Notes: a model not told the origin generated them from the letters alone. Counted from the first letter of the stretch, positions 33,238 through 42,466 are shown. The stretch is 45,834 bases of DNA from Klebsiella pneumoniae (GCA_945860125.1 CAMAPQ010000013.1:1-45834); one strand, 5' to 3'. Translations and numbers: made by a program.

Positions 33238-33651
33238 ATGTTGCAGCCGAAGAAAACTAAGTTTAGAAAGCAGTACAAGGGAAAAAATAGAGGTCTTTCA
33301 TATAGAGGATCTAAAGTCTCCTTTGGTGAGATTGGTCTTAAGGCCGTGGATAGAGGTAGATTAACTTCTAGGCAGATTGAGTCTGCAAGGAGAGTTATTA
33401 CTAGATATATTAAAAAAGGCGGGAAGTTATGGATTAGAGTTTTTCCTGATAAGCCTATAACAAAGAAACCTCTTGAAGTAAGAATGGGTAAAGGTAAGGG
33501 TAGTGTTGAGTATTGGGTTGCTCTAGTTCAGCCTGGAAAAGTGCTTTATGAGATGGATGGTGTTCCTCTTGATCTTGCATCAGAAGCTCTGGCTCTTGCC
33601 GGATCAAAGCTACCAATTAGAACAATTGTTGTTCGCCGAAGTATTATGTAG
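33238..33651 (+). CDS. rplP: 50S ribosomal protein L16 (uL16)
   Basis: L16 positions the A-site tRNA elbow. [20 protein letters not shown], the [20 protein letters not shown] loop (with the Arg that YcfD hydroxylates in E. coli) and the [14 protein letters not shown] helix are present. Its 137 residues are normal. It follows rpsC after 39 bp, with AATAAGGTGGC before the ATG. Confidence 0.97.
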   Translation: MLQPKKTKFRKQYKGKNRGLSYRGSKVSFGEIGLKAVDRGRLTSRQIESARRVITRYIKKGGKLWIRVFPDKPITKKPLEVRMGKGKGSVEYWVALVQPGKVLYEMDGVPLDLASEALALAGSKLPIRTIVVRRSIM

Positions 33652-33667
33652 TGAAGGAGAGTTAATT

Positions 33668-33853
33668 ATGTTAATGTTCGCCGAGCTTGGTCTTGCTTCA
33701 ATAAGCGAGTTAGAGAAAGAGCTAGCTGAAACTCTTTTATATGTTCAGAAGATGAAGTTGCGGAAGTCTTTGTCTGCCTCTGTTGATTTATCTGAGCTAA
33801 GGGCTAGGAAAAAATACTTGGCAAGAGTTAGGTTTTTTAGTAAAAAAACTTAG
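33668..33853 (+). CDS. rpmC: 50S ribosomal protein L29 (uL29)
   Basis: This small two-helix protein next to L23 at the tunnel exit has 61 residues, starting MLMFAELGLASISELEKELA. The ATG at 33668 follows GAAGGAGAG; earlier in-frame codons belong to the end of rplP in another frame. The KLRKSLSAS and ARKKYLARVRF motifs match the usual LRFQ...IRRxIARIKT pattern only loosely, so it is a diverged L29, recognised mainly by size, helix pattern and position. Confidence 0.85.
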   Translation: MLMFAELGLASISELEKELAETLLYVQKMKLRKSLSASVDLSELRARKKYLARVRFFSKKT

Positions 33854-33917
33854 TCGTTTGATATGTCCTGCAAATTAATATTTATGGGAAAACAGCTAAC
33901 TGGTGGTTTAGACAAAT

Positions 33918-34157
33918 ATGCAAATTAAAGAAAAATCGATTGTTGGTAAAGTTTTAAAAGTAAATAATGTGAAAACAAGATTGGTAGAATTTTCTTTTTA
34001 TAAAAAGAATAATGTTTTTGGAAAGCCTGTGCTTAGAACAAGAAAGTATCTTGCTCATGATGAAGAGAACTTATCAGAAGAGGGCGACATTGTGTCTCTT
34101 GTTAGCGTGAGGCCTATTTCCGCTAGGAAATCTTGGCTTATCTTAAGAAAGTTATGA
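33918..34157 (+). CDS. rpsQ: 30S ribosomal protein S17 (uS17)
   Basis: S17 is an OB-fold primary binder of 16S rRNA. Its 79 residues keep SIVGKVLKVN, the KYLAHDEENLSEEGDIV segment and the RPISARKSWLIL signature. The usual DKT after the first strand is replaced by NVKT. There is no clear Shine-Dalgarno before the ATG, and an upstream in-frame stop fixes the start. A 21-codon reading frame (33863-33928) runs across the start in another frame and might provide coupling. Confidence 0.92.
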   Translation: MQIKEKSIVGKVLKVNNVKTRLVEFSFYKKNNVFGKPVLRTRKYLAHDEENLSEEGDIVSLVSVRPISARKSWLILRKL

Positions 34158-34198
34158 ACTTATATTATCTGGTCTGGTTTTGAGGGGGTATTGTAAAA

Positions 34199-34567
34199 GT
34201 GATACAGATGAAGACAAGGCTCATTGTTGCTGATAATAGTGGAGCAAAACTTGTAAGATGCATTAAGGTTCTTGGGGGATCAAAAAAGCGTTACGCTGGT
34301 GTTGGTGATGTAATAAAGATATCTGTAAAGTCTGCTATTCCGAGAGGGAAAGTGAAGAAAGGAGATGTTCTGTTCGCGGTAGTTGTTAGGACTAAGTCTG
34401 GTATTCAGCGTTCTGATGGCGCAGTTATTTCTTTTAATGAGAATGCGGCTGTTTTGTTAAACGCACAGAAACAGCCTATTGGTACAAGAATATTTGGTCC
34501 TGTAACTAGAGAGCTCAGAAATGATAGCTTTATGAAGATTATATCTTTGGCTCCTGAAGTTATTTAG
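34199..34567 (+). CDS. rplN: 50S ribosomal protein L14 (uL14)
   Basis: L14 forms intersubunit bridge B8 and binds RsfS. Its 122 residues begin [16 protein letters not shown] after a GTG start, and keep [29 protein letters not shown] and [23 protein letters not shown] ribosome site lies at 34181-34189. The GTG is the only start that gives the normal N-terminus. Confidence 0.97.
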   Translation: MIQMKTRLIVADNSGAKLVRCIKVLGGSKKRYAGVGDVIKISVKSAIPRGKVKKGDVLFAVVVRTKSGIQRSDGAVISFNENAAVLLNAQKQPIGTRIFGPVTRELRNDSFMKIISLAPEVI

Positions 34568-34610
34568 ACGGGTTTTTTTGTGTTCGCTTTTTTAGCTTGC
34601 TGGAGTTGTT

Positions 34611-34823
34611 ATGAAAGTTAAGGTTGGCGCTAGTGTTAGGGTGATAATAGGCTCTTCTAAAAATGCAGTAGGAAGTGTTATTAAGGTCAAAGGTGACTCT
34701 TTATATGTCTCTGGTATAAATATGAAGACTAAAGCCAAAAAAGGAGACCCTGCTAAGGGTGTAAAATCTGGATTAATACAGATTGAGGGTCCAATACACG
34801 CTTCTAACGTAGTTGTTGTTTGA
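34611..34823 (+). CDS. rplX: 50S ribosomal protein L24 (uL24), C-terminally short
   Basis: L24 is an assembly initiator of the 50S subunit. A KOW-like fold is visible: MKVKVGASVRVIIGSSKNAV then GSVIKVKGDSLYVSGINMKT and a final IEGPIHASNVVVV. Family members are usually 100-105 residues; this has 70 and ends exactly at the conserved SNV strand, so about 30 C-terminal residues are missing. rplE starts 25 bp later, leaving no room for a frameshifted remainder. The glycine-rich GKDKGK KOW loop is also altered to SSKNAV. The gene is intact by frame and start (TTGCTGGAG precedes it), so it is probably functional in reduced form. Confidence 0.9.
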   Translation: MKVKVGASVRVIIGSSKNAVGSVIKVKGDSLYVSGINMKTKAKKGDPAKGVKSGLIQIEGPIHASNVVVV

Positions 34824-34847
34824 TTTTTTTGATTTGGAGGACTTTAA

Positions 34848-35390
34848 ATGTCTCGTTTGCATAAGTATTATAGAGAAAAAGTTATACCAGAGTTTATGTC
34901 TTCCTTTGGTTATGAAAATATTAACAAAATTCCCTTAATAAAGAAGATAACAGTTAATATGGGCGTTGGTGAGGCTGTTGCAAATAGATCTAGTCTAGAT
35001 GCTGCGATATTAGAGCTTCAGTTAATTACCGGTCAGAAGCCGGTCATTACCCGCGCTAGAAAGGCTAATGCAGGATTTAAGATTCGTTCTGGCCTGCCGA
35101 TTGGTTGCAAGGTAACCCTTAGAAGAGAAAGGATGTACGATTTTATTGATAAGGTTATTTCCGTTGCTCTTCCTCGTGTTAGAGATTTTAGAGGATTAAA
35201 CCCTCTATCGTTTGATGGTAGGGGTAATTACAGTTTTGGACTTTCGCAGCAGTCTGTTTTCCCAGAAATTGATTTTGATAAGGTTAGTGAAGAGAGGGGT
35301 ATGGATATATCAATTTCTATTAAGTCTTCTAATGATAATGAAGCACGCCAATTACTAACTCTATTGTGCTTTCCCTTTAAGAAGATTTGA
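34848..35390 (+). CDS. rplE: 50S ribosomal protein L5 (uL5)
   Basis: L5 binds 5S rRNA and forms bridge B1b. Its 180 residues contain [20 protein letters not shown], the [19 protein letters not shown] loop, [18 protein letters not shown], and [30 protein letters not shown] precedes the ATG. The stop overlaps the GAGGAC ribosome site of rpsN, so the two are probably coupled. Confidence 0.97.
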   Translation: MSRLHKYYREKVIPEFMSSFGYENINKIPLIKKITVNMGVGEAVANRSSLDAAILELQLITGQKPVITRARKANAGFKIRSGLPIGCKVTLRRERMYDFIDKVISVALPRVRDFRGLNPLSFDGRGNYSFGLSQQSVFPEIDFDKVSEERGMDISISIKSSNDNEARQLLTLLCFPFKKI

Positions 35391-35401
35391 GGACTTTAAA
35401 A

Positions 35402-35707
35402 ATGGCTAAGACTTCTATGGTCGAAAAAGAAAAGAAAAGAAACTTACTGGTTTTAAAGTATGGTGAAAAGAGGCGCCGGCTTTCCCTTAGGGCAAAGAGT
35501 ATTTCTTTGTCCGAGCAGGAAAGGTGGGCTGCGCAGGTAGAGTTGCAGAAAATGCCCAGAGATACCTCAAGATGCAGGCTTAGAAATCGTTGCGCCATTA
35601 CTGGTAGGTCTCATGGCGTTTATCGTAAGTTCGGCTTAGGTCGAAATAAGTTACGAGAGTATGCGATGAGAGGTGATTTGCCTGGTTTAACTAAAGCGAG
35701 CTGGTAA
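35402..35707 (+). CDS. rpsN: 30S ribosomal protein S14 (uS14)
   Basis: S14 is a late-assembling 30S head protein. The ATG at 35402 gives [16 protein letters not shown] and exactly 101 residues, as in E. coli. The C-terminal [20 protein letters not shown] and [13 protein letters not shown] are hallmarks. It is the long, zinc-free type, since the two CxxC pairs of the short type are absent. An in-frame GTG-like start inside the rplE stop region is less likely. Confidence 0.96.
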   Translation: MAKTSMVEKEKKRNLLVLKYGEKRRRLSLRAKSISLSEQERWAAQVELQKMPRDTSRCRLRNRCAITGRSHGVYRKFGLGRNKLREYAMRGDLPGLTKASW

Positions 35708-35723
35708 TTTAGGAAGTGTTTTT

Positions 35724-36122
35724 ATGTCTGCAAGTTCTATTGCTAATATGCTGGTGAAAATTGTCAATGCCCAGAGATCTTTTCATAAAGAAGTTATTTT
35801 GAGTCATTCTAAATTTAAGGTTTCTATCCTTGAGGTCTTGAAGAAAGAAGGGTTTATATTGTCTTTTGATGTTATTTCAGGGGCTCGTATTGACTTGTAT
35901 TTAATAAGTGTGTCCTTGAAATACTATGATGCCTACCCTGTTATTTCTTCTATGAAGCTTGTAAGCAAGCCAAGTTTAAAGAACTATGTTTCTGTGGCTG
36001 ATATCCCAAAAGTAAGCGGTGGTCTTGGTTTGGTTATATTATCAACAAGCAAGGGTGTTCTCTCTGGTGTTAGCGCCCGTAAGTTAGGCGTTGGCGGTGA
36101 AGTTTTGTGTTCTGTTTATTGA
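35724..36122 (+). CDS. rpsH: 30S ribosomal protein S8 (uS8)
   Basis: S8 binds the central domain of 16S rRNA and, in E. coli, represses the spc operon at rplE. Its 132 residues show SIANMLVKIVNAQRSFHKEV, VLKKEGFILSF and the C-terminal GLGLVILSTSKGVLSGVSAR with GVGGEVLC. The central region is more diverged. AGGAAGTG precedes the ATG. Confidence 0.95.
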   Translation: MSASSIANMLVKIVNAQRSFHKEVILSHSKFKVSILEVLKKEGFILSFDVISGARIDLYLISVSLKYYDAYPVISSMKLVSKPSLKNYVSVADIPKVSGGLGLVILSTSKGVLSGVSARKLGVGGEVLCSVY

Positions 36123-36146
36123 TCTAAAATATGAGGGTTGCTGGGG

Positions 36147-36722
36147 ATGTCTAGAGTTGCAAAAAAGCCCATAAAAATACCTGAAGGCGTTTCGGTATTT
36201 CCTGATTCTGATTCTGTTGTAATATCAAGTTATGCTAATTCTATAATTTTTCCTCTTCCTTTGGGAATATCTATTGTTTCTGATGGGGTGAATATTAAGG
36301 TTTCTGTTGATAACAATTCTGTCATTGCGGCTGGAATTTCGAAATCAAAAGCTAGGGAGCTTGCGTCTTTGCTTATTTTGGCAGGAACCACTAGAGCTTT
36401 ACTAAATAATGCTATTATTGGTCTTGTTGTTGGTTATCAGCGAAAACTTCTATTAGTTGGTGTCGGTTATAAACTCCAAGTGAAGGTTAATGTCGTATTT
36501 TTAACTGTTGGGCATTCTCATCCTGTTGAGTATTCTTTGCCTGATGGTGTTGTTGCCTCTTCTTCCTCTGCTACTGAGTTAACTTTAAAATCTGCAGATA
36601 AAAGGTTGCTTGGTCAAGTGGCTTCTCAAATAAGATCGATAAGGCCTCCTGAACCTTATAAGGGGAAGGGAATTAGATATTCAGATGAAAAGATTATCAT
36701 TAAAGAGGCTAAAAAGAAGTAA
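36147..36722 (+). CDS. rplF: 50S ribosomal protein L6 (uL6)
   Basis: L6 sits near the factor-binding site beside the sarcin-ricin loop. The start MSRVAKKPIKIPEGV at 36147 has GAGGG nine bases upstream. LLLVGVGYKLQVKVNV and the C-terminal IRSIRPPEPYKGKGIRY with KEAKKK match the family. At 191 residues it is longer than E. coli (177), with extra length in the first domain, which is clearly diverged. Confidence 0.95.
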   Translation: MSRVAKKPIKIPEGVSVFPDSDSVVISSYANSIIFPLPLGISIVSDGVNIKVSVDNNSVIAAGISKSKARELASLLILAGTTRALLNNAIIGLVVGYQRKLLLVGVGYKLQVKVNVVFLTVGHSHPVEYSLPDGVVASSSSATELTLKSADKRLLGQVASQIRSIRPPEPYKGKGIRYSDEKIIIKEAKKK

Positions 36723-36739
36723 TAGTAGAGGTGTTTATT

Positions 36740-37120
36740 GTGAGTAATAAAAAGTTATCTAGAGCTAAGCGTTCGTTGCGTGGAAGAGGAAAAATATCTG
36801 TTATAGGTGGTTTTCGATTGTCGGTCTTTCGGTCTTTACAGCATACTTATGCTCAGGTTATTAAGGTTAATGGTGGAGATATAGTCGCTAGCGCCTATTC
36901 TGGGGATAAAGACATTTTCCATGCAGGTGCAGCTAATAGTTCTCTTCCTTCTGAGGTTGGTGATAAGACTATTCTTGCTGGTTTGGTTGGAAAGCTCATA
37001 GCTCAAAGAGCTTTATCAAAAGGTGTTGTTAAGGTTTCCTTTGATAGGTCGGGCTATAAGTATCATGGTCGAGTAAAGGCTTTAGCTGATGGTGCAAGAG
37101 AAGTTGGCTTATCATTTTAA
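36740..37120 (+). CDS. rplR: 50S ribosomal protein L18 (uL18)
   Basis: L18 binds 5S rRNA with L5. I start it at the GTG at 36740 (SNKKLSRAKRSLRGRGK) because AGAGGTG lies just upstream; another GTG three codons earlier overlaps that site. LSVFRSLQHTYAQVI and the C-terminal KVSFDRSGYKYHGRVKALAD are typical. It has 126 residues against 117 in E. coli. A non-ATG start is also used by rplN and rplO. Confidence 0.93.
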   Translation: MSNKKLSRAKRSLRGRGKISVIGGFRLSVFRSLQHTYAQVIKVNGGDIVASAYSGDKDIFHAGAANSSLPSEVGDKTILAGLVGKLIAQRALSKGVVKVSFDRSGYKYHGRVKALADGAREVGLSF

Positions 37121-37132
37121 GGTGGGTTAAGT

Positions 37133-37612
37133 ATGTTGAAAAGTAGTGGTTCTGAGGGATATGTTGAAAAGCTTGTACAGGTGAAACGTGTTTCAAAGGT
37201 GGTTAAAGGTGGTAGAATTTTTAGTTTTTCTGCTTTAACGGTTGTTGGTGATGGGATGGGTCGGGTTGGTTTTGGTCAGGGGAAAGCAAAAGAGGTTCCT
37301 GATGCTATTCAGAAATCATTGGAAGATGCAAAGAAAAACATGTGTCGCTTTTCTTTGATTGCTGGTGCAACTATATCTCACGAGGTTAAGGCTAATCATG
37401 GTGCTTCTCAAGTATTTATGAGGCCTGCTTCTTCTGGTACAGGTATTATAGCTGGCGGTGCAATGAGGGCTGTTTTGGAGGTCGCTGGCGTAAGAGATAT
37501 TCTGGCTAAATGTTACGGGTCAACTAATCCAGTTAATGTTGTCCGTGCCACAACGAAAGCGCTTAGTTCTCTTCTCTCTATTGAGCAAGTTAGATTAAAG
37601 AGAAAGATATAA
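37133..37612 (+). CDS. rpsE: 30S ribosomal protein S5 (uS5)
   Basis: S5 lies at the mRNA entry and affects accuracy. [20 protein letters not shown] holds the loop where spectinomycin resistance arises, and it reads as sensitive. [20 protein letters not shown] and [17 protein letters not shown] follow. It is 159 residues; E. coli has 167, and the final ~10 residues are missing. The next gene is rplO after 16 bp, where rpmD would normally lie. Confidence 0.96.
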   Translation: MLKSSGSEGYVEKLVQVKRVSKVVKGGRIFSFSALTVVGDGMGRVGFGQGKAKEVPDAIQKSLEDAKKNMCRFSLIAGATISHEVKANHGASQVFMRPASSGTGIIAGGAMRAVLEVAGVRDILAKCYGSTNPVNVVRATTKALSSLLSIEQVRLKRKI

Positions 37613-37628
37613 TATTTTTGGGGGTTTT

Positions 37629-38030
37629 GTGCGTATTAACAGTATATCTTGTTCTCCTGGTTCAAAAATAGCAAAAAAAAGACTTGGTCGTGGTTGTGGT
37701 AGTGGTTTGGGAAAAACCTCTGGAAAAGGCCATAAGGGGCAATTGGCTCGCGCCGGTGCATCTGTAAGAGCAGGTTTTGAGGGGGGGCAAACCCCTTTGT
37801 ATAGACGCCTGCCTAAGTTTGGGTTTAGATCAAGAAAGTCTATTTTCTCATACTCTGTACGCTCTTGTGATCTCCGTTTTAATAGCTCTGATTGCGTATC
37901 TCTTGATTCTCTTAAAAAATCTGGCTTAGTACCTAAGGTGGCTAGAGCTGTAAAGATATACTCTTCTGGCTTAATTCTAGATAAGAGTTATGGTTCGTGT
38001 GTCAGGGTGAGTAAATCTTTGAAAAAGTAG
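37629..38030 (+). CDS. rplO: 50S ribosomal protein L15 (uL15), short
   Basis: L15 is a late-assembly 50S protein. A GTG start gives [20 protein letters not shown], then [19 protein letters not shown] and [16 protein letters not shown], the family core. The 133 residues stop at RVSKSLKK, about 11 short of E. coli, losing the end of the final helix. GGGGG precedes the start. It directly follows rpsE. Confidence 0.94.
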   Translation: MRINSISCSPGSKIAKKRLGRGCGSGLGKTSGKGHKGQLARAGASVRAGFEGGQTPLYRRLPKFGFRSRKSIFSYSVRSCDLRFNSSDCVSLDSLKKSGLVPKVARAVKIYSSGLILDKSYGSCVRVSKSLKK

Positions 38031-38060
38031 CTCTATTTTTTATTTTCCGGGTTTTTTATA

Positions 38061-39371
38061 ATGCATGGATCTAACAAAAGAAAAGTTTTTGACTCTGGTT
38101 CTTCTGTTTTTTTGTCTTTTTTATCTAAGTTAAAGATAGTTTTATTAGTGTTAATCGTCTTTCGAGTTGGCGTTTTTGTGCCTATTCCGGGCGCTATTGC
38201 GTCTGGTCTGTCGAGCTTTGATGGTGTTATTTTCTCTTTTATGAATACATTCTCTGGCGGTGCTCTGCAGAGGATGAGTGTGTTCGCTCTTGGTATAATG
38301 CCGTATATTTCAGCTTCAATTATTCTTCAGCTTTTATCTTTCTCTGTTCCATACTTTGAATCCCTCAAAAAAGATGGGGATTTTGGTAGGAGGCTTCTTA
38401 TGAAGCATCTTCGTTTTCTTACGCTTCTGCTTTCCCTGTTGCAGGCTTTTGCAATGTCTCTTAGTTTTATTGGTCAGAGTGAAGTTATTGATACTGCTGA
38501 GTATTTATTGATGTTTTCTTCTGTTGTATCTTTGGTTGCTGGTGCTTTTTTTCTCCTTTGGTTAGGTGAAAAGATAACTGAGTATGCTTTTGGTAATGGA
38601 GTTTCTCTTATTATTTTCTTTGGAATTGTTTCATCATTCCCTCAGGTTTTATCAGGAATTTTTGACTCCGTCAATAAAGGCTCTCTTTCTGCTGTCTCAT
38701 TTTTATTGATTATTTTTCTTTCGGCTGGTATGGTTTTTTCGGTGGTTTTTGTTGAGAAGGCAATAAGAAAAATCCAGGTTATGTATGCAAGATCTAAAAG
38801 CAATCAGTCTTCTCTTGGTAGGGAGAGTCCAACATATTTGCCTTTAAAAGTAAATATGGCTGGAGTTATACCTCCGATATTTGCTACGAGTATGTTAATG
38901 TTTCCCTCTGCTTTTGTAGGGTGGCTTGTTGCCGGCACTCCGCACCCCTTCTTTATTAATCTTGCTCATCTTCTTGAGCCTGGACAGCCTTTATATTTTA
39001 TGTTATTCTCCGCCCTTGTTTTGTTTTTTTGTTTTTTTTATGCGGCGATAATAGTAAATCCAGATGAGCTGGCTGATACCCTTAAGCGTGTTGGCGCAGT
39101 AGTTCCCGGTGTTCGTCCTGGTGCAAGTACCTCTGCTTTTATAGATTCAATTCATTCTAGGTTAGCCCTGATAGGCTCATTTTACATGATATGTGTGTGT
39201 CTTCTTCCTCAGGTGGCGCAGGTTTTCTTGTCTTTTCCCTTGCATCTGGGTGGGACTTCTTTGTTGATAGTTGTTGCTGTTGTTATGGATTTTATTTCTC
39301 AAGCTCAAAATTTCGTTATGTCTGGTCGTTATCCTGGCTTGGTTCGTAAAGCAAAGATAACTTCTTCTTAG
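38061..39371 (+). CDS. secY: Protein translocase subunit SecY
   Basis: This is the channel subunit of the SecYEG translocon in the inner membrane. Its 436 residues have ten hydrophobic segments. Family motifs include [11 protein letters not shown] (TM1), [20 protein letters not shown] (plug and TM2) and [16 protein letters not shown]; the cytoplasmic loop [14 protein letters not shown] near the C-terminus contacts SecA and ribosomes. It sits in its normal place after rplO, and the ATG follows TTCCGGG. Confidence 0.97.
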   Translation: MHGSNKRKVFDSGSSVFLSFLSKLKIVLLVLIVFRVGVFVPIPGAIASGLSSFDGVIFSFMNTFSGGALQRMSVFALGIMPYISASIILQLLSFSVPYFESLKKDGDFGRRLLMKHLRFLTLLLSLLQAFAMSLSFIGQSEVIDTAEYLLMFSSVVSLVAGAFFLLWLGEKITEYAFGNGVSLIIFFGIVSSFPQVLSGIFDSVNKGSLSAVSFLLIIFLSAGMVFSVVFVEKAIRKIQVMYARSKSNQSSLGRESPTYLPLKVNMAGVIPPIFATSMLMFPSAFVGWLVAGTPHPFFINLAHLLEPGQPLYFMLFSALVLFFCFFYAAIIVNPDELADTLKRVGAVVPGVRPGASTSAFIDSIHSRLALIGSFYMICVCLLPQVAQVFLSFPLHLGGTSLLIVVAVVMDFISQAQNFVMSGRYPGLVRKAKITSS

Positions 39372-39409
39372 TATTCTTTGATTTTAATTTTTCCCTTGGG
39401 GGTGTGTTT

Positions 39410-39526
39410 ATGAAGGTTAGGGCGTCCGTCAAAAAAATATGCAGGGATTGTAAGATTGTTAAGCGTAATGGAGTTATTAGGGTTCTTTGCCAATCAGCTC
39501 CAAAGCATAAGCAGAGGCAGGGATAG
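39410..39526 (+). CDS. rpmJ: 50S ribosomal protein L36 (bL36), zinc form
   Basis: This 38-residue protein reads [20 protein letters not shown] followed by [18 protein letters not shown]. The zinc ligands C11, C14, C27 and H33 are all present, so it is the zinc-binding (C+) form. It lies 38 bp after secY, with TTGGGGGTG before the ATG, and in the usual position ahead of rpsM. Confidence 0.97.
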   Translation: MKVRASVKKICRDCKIVKRNGVIRVLCQSAPKHKQRQG

Positions 39527-39553
39527 TTTTTTCGTTTCTTTTGTGAGGTTTAA

Positions 39554-39913
39554 ATGGCTAGAGTTGCAGGTGTTAATATTCCCGATGGAAAGCATGTTTT
39601 GGTGAGTTTGACGTATGTTTATGGGGTTGGGTTGTCAACCGCAAGAGACGTATGTAAAGCAGCTAAAGTTCTTGCTACTGTTAAGGTTGGCGATCTTTCC
39701 GATCAGGAGCTCGATCTTATAAGGTTAGAGCTTGCGAAGCATAGGGTTGAGGGGGATTTAAGGCGTGATTTATCCCTCAGCATAAAAAGATTAATGGATA
39801 TGGGGTCGTATCGGGGTATTAGGCATAGAAGAGGTTTGCCCGTAAGAGGCCAAAGAACCAAAACTAATGCGAGAACCAGGAAAGGACCAAGAAAGCAGAT
39901 TAGGAAAAATTAG
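39554..39913 (+). CDS. rpsM: 30S ribosomal protein S13 (uS13)
   Basis: S13 forms bridges B1a/B1b and contacts P-site tRNA with its tail. It has 119 residues: [34 protein letters not shown], and [20 protein letters not shown] with the basic tail [22 protein letters not shown] precedes the ATG. The match to E. coli is high in the C-terminal half. Confidence 0.97.
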   Translation: MARVAGVNIPDGKHVLVSLTYVYGVGLSTARDVCKAAKVLATVKVGDLSDQELDLIRLELAKHRVEGDLRRDLSLSIKRLMDMGSYRGIRHRRGLPVRGQRTKTNARTRKGPRKQIRKN

Positions 39914-39966
39914 TATTCTAAACTGCTGCTTGGTAATATGTCAGCTGTTAAAAAGAGGCTAAATAA

Positions 39967-40359
39967 ATGAAGTTACAGACAGAGACAAAAAAACGTAAAC
40001 AAAAAAAGCTTGTGTTAGATGCGGTAGTGCATATAAATGCTTCTTTCAATAATACGATAGTAACTATAACCGATAGAAATGGTTCTGCCCTATCTTGGGC
40101 TACATCTGGAGGTAGTGGTTTTAGAGGTTCTCGTAAAAGTACGCCTTTTGCTGCGCAGGTTGCCGCAGAAAAAGCGGCTCAGATTGCAATGGATCTTTAT
40201 GGTATAAAGTCCCTTGATGTTCGTGTTAAGGGGCCGGGGCCGGGGCGCGAATCTGCTTTGAGGGCGGTTCATAATATGGGTTTAAAAGTTAGCAGTATTT
40301 CTGATGTAACGCCTATACCGCACAACGGCTGTAGGCCTTCAAAAAAAAGAAGGGTTTAG
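39967..40359 (+). CDS. rpsK: 30S ribosomal protein S11 (uS11)
   Basis: S11 is a platform protein near the Shine-Dalgarno helix. Its 130 residues show [40 protein letters not shown] and the C-terminal [18 protein letters not shown]. It lies 53 bp after rpsM with AAAGAGG before the ATG, and is very conserved. Confidence 0.97.
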   Translation: MKLQTETKKRKQKKLVLDAVVHINASFNNTIVTITDRNGSALSWATSGGSGFRGSRKSTPFAAQVAAEKAAQIAMDLYGIKSLDVRVKGPGPGRESALRAVHNMGLKVSSISDVTPIPHNGCRPSKKRRV

Positions 40360-40410
40360 TGCTTATTCTTTTGTGATTATGAAGAGAGAAAATATTAGCT
40401 GGAGTGTTTT

Positions 40411-41031
40411 ATGGCAAAGTATGTCGGTCCAAAGTGTAGGCTTTCAAGGCGTGAGTCTGTTGATTTACAGCTTAAAAGCGGCGTTAGGTCTCATGAGTCA
40501 AAGTGTAAGTCTACGGTTCCTCCTGGTCAGCACGGAGCTAAGAAGTCTCGCGTTTCTGATTATGCTCAGCAATTAAGAGAAAAGCAAAAAGTTAAAAGAA
40601 TGTACGGCGTTTTAGAGGGGCAGTTTAGAAATTATTTTAAGAAGTCATCTAAGGCAAAAGGTTCTACTGGCGAGATAATGCTTAAAAAGCTTGAGTCTAG
40701 GCTTGATAATGTAGTATATCGTCTAGGCTTTGCTGTTACTAGGTCCGATGCTCGGCAGATTGTTTCTCATAAGCTTGTTAAGGTTAATAATAAAAAAATT
40801 AATATACCTTCTTATGAGCTGAGCCCGGGTGATGTTGTAGAGTTGACAGAGAAGGCTAAAGTGATGCAGCGTGTTTTGATGGCTATAGAATTATCTTCTT
40901 CTAGGCCTCAACCAGATTGGTTGACAATTGATAGGGTTTCTAAGGTTGGTACTTTCAAGGCTGCTCCTGAAAGGGATTGTCTTTCTGATGGTATTAATGA
41001 GAAGTTGATTGTTGAGCTTTACTCAAAATAA
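40411..41031 (+). CDS. rpsD: 30S ribosomal protein S4 (uS4)
   Basis: S4 starts 30S assembly and, in E. coli, represses the alpha operon. Its 206 residues match E. coli end to end: [57 protein letters not shown], the S4 RNA-binding module [20 protein letters not shown] and [14 protein letters not shown]. The N-terminus lacks the four-Cys zinc knuckle of Gram-positive forms. GCTGGAGTG precedes the ATG. Confidence 0.97.
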   Translation: MAKYVGPKCRLSRRESVDLQLKSGVRSHESKCKSTVPPGQHGAKKSRVSDYAQQLREKQKVKRMYGVLEGQFRNYFKKSSKAKGSTGEIMLKKLESRLDNVVYRLGFAVTRSDARQIVSHKLVKVNNKKINIPSYELSPGDVVELTEKAKVMQRVLMAIELSSSRPQPDWLTIDRVSKVGTFKAAPERDCLSDGINEKLIVELYSK

Positions 41032-41047
41032 TAGGGGTGCTAGTTTG

Positions 41048-42067
41048 ATGTCTTTCGAATCGATGGAATTTTTAACTCCCGATGGTATACAAGTTAACGA
41101 AATAAGCAAGCATCATGCTAGAGTTGTTTTGGGTCCTCTTGAGCGCGGTTTTGGCCATACGCTTGGCAATGCTCTAAGGCGAGTCTTGTTATCTAGCATG
41201 CCTGGTTTTGCAATAACCGAGGTTGCTATTGATGGCGTTCTTCATGAGTTTGGATCTATAGATGGCGTTAGAGAGGATGTTATAGATGTAATTTTAAACT
41301 TGAAAGGGGTTGCTCTTAGGTTTCAGGGAGGTAAAGAAGAAGAGATTATTAGGGTTGACAAAAAAGGTCCTGGCGCTCTTCTTGCCTCTGATTTGCAGTG
41401 TTCTTCCTTGGTTGAGATTGTAAATCCTTCACATTTAATTGCGACACTAAATGAAAATGCGCATATTAAAATGACGCTTGTTGCTTCTAAAGGGCGTGGC
41501 TATAAATCTGCTGAAATTGGTATTGATCGATCCTCTTTACGTGTTGGTTCATTGCTCGTTGACGCTTCTTTTAGTCCAATAAAAAAAGTTTCATATTCTG
41601 TTGAGAGCGCAAGAATTGAGCAGCGCACTGATTTAGATCGTCTTATTATAGATCTGGAGACAAATGGTTCAATTTTTCCTGAGGAGGCTATTCGCAGGGC
41701 TGCCACTATACTGCAAAGACAGCTTTCTGTTTTTGTAGATTGGGAAAAAGCTAAGGAGATTAAGGAAAAAGAGCCAGAAGAGTACGTGGATCCACTGTTA
41801 TTAAGACCAGTAGATGATTTAGAGTTGACAGTCCGTTCTGCTAACTGTCTTAAGGCTGAAAATATTTATTATATTGGTGACTTGGTTCAGAAAACTGAGG
41901 TTGAGTTGTTAAAGACACCAAACTTAGGTAAAAAGTCTTTGACTGAGATAAAAGAGGTTCTTGCCTCTAAAGGGTTGTCGTTGGGTATTAGGTTGGATGT
42001 TTGGCCACCTTCAATCCTAAGGCAGGATGATAAGTTTCTTGGAAAAAAGAAAGGTAGTATAGGGTAG
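41048..42067 (+). CDS. rpoA: DNA-directed RNA polymerase subunit alpha
   Basis: The alpha subunit dimerises to seed core assembly and its C-terminal domain reads UP elements and activators. The start [13 protein letters not shown] at 41048 has GGGGTG upstream; earlier in-frame codons overlap rpsD. The N-terminal domain has [20 protein letters not shown]. The C-terminal domain [20 protein letters not shown] with [20 protein letters not shown] is nearly the E. coli sequence, including the DNA-contact Arg of VRSAN. It has 339 residues, with a short basic tail extension. It follows rpsD by 16 bp. Confidence 0.97.
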   Translation: MSFESMEFLTPDGIQVNEISKHHARVVLGPLERGFGHTLGNALRRVLLSSMPGFAITEVAIDGVLHEFGSIDGVREDVIDVILNLKGVALRFQGGKEEEIIRVDKKGPGALLASDLQCSSLVEIVNPSHLIATLNENAHIKMTLVASKGRGYKSAEIGIDRSSLRVGSLLVDASFSPIKKVSYSVESARIEQRTDLDRLIIDLETNGSIFPEEAIRRAATILQRQLSVFVDWEKAKEIKEKEPEEYVDPLLLRPVDDLELTVRSANCLKAENIYYIGDLVQKTEVELLKTPNLGKKSLTEIKEVLASKGLSLGIRLDVWPPSILRQDDKFLGKKKGSIG

Positions 42068-42073
42068 GTAAAA

Positions 42074-42430
42074 ATGAGGCACAGAGTTAAAAGTAGAAGA
42101 TTTTCTAGGACATCCTCTCATAGGATTGCAATGTTCAAAAACATGAGCGCGTCACTTGTCCGTTCTGGATTTGTTAGCACTACGCTTCCTAAAGCAAAAG
42201 AGCTAAGGCGTACTATTGAACCGCTGATTACCATTGCTAAGAATGATACCCTCGCAAATAGGCGTTTAGTTTATTCTAGAATTAGAGATAGAGATGCCGT
42301 TAAGGATTTATTTGAGAAGATAGCTCCCCGCTTTTCTTCTAGGCCAGGAGGGTATGTTAGGGTTTTAAAGAATGGGTTTCGGTCTGGTGACTGCGCTCCT
42401 ATGGCTTTTGTTCAAATACTAGCTGAGTAG
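42074..42430 (+). CDS. rplQ: 50S ribosomal protein L17 (bL17)
   Basis: L17 lies near the tunnel exit and closes the alpha operon, six bp after rpoA. Its 118 residues show [40 protein letters not shown] and [21 protein letters not shown]. coli L17 is 127 residues with an acidic tail that is absent here. 13 of about 18 arginines are AGA/AGG. Confidence 0.97.
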   Translation: MRHRVKSRRFSRTSSHRIAMFKNMSASLVRSGFVSTTLPKAKELRRTIEPLITIAKNDTLANRRLVYSRIRDRDAVKDLFEKIAPRFSSRPGGYVRVLKNGFRSGDCAPMAFVQILAE

Positions 42431-42437
42431 TTTTATG

Positions 42438-42466
42438 CACCCTATCTTTTTTGGTGGGGTGTTTTG
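42438..42466 (+). terminator. Weak terminator-like hairpin after rplQ
   Basis: CACCC (42438-42442) pairs with GGGTG (42457-42461) around a 14-base T-rich loop and is followed by TTTTGTTTC. The stem is short for the end of a 17-kb cluster, but nothing better is seen up to cysS. Confidence 0.4.
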
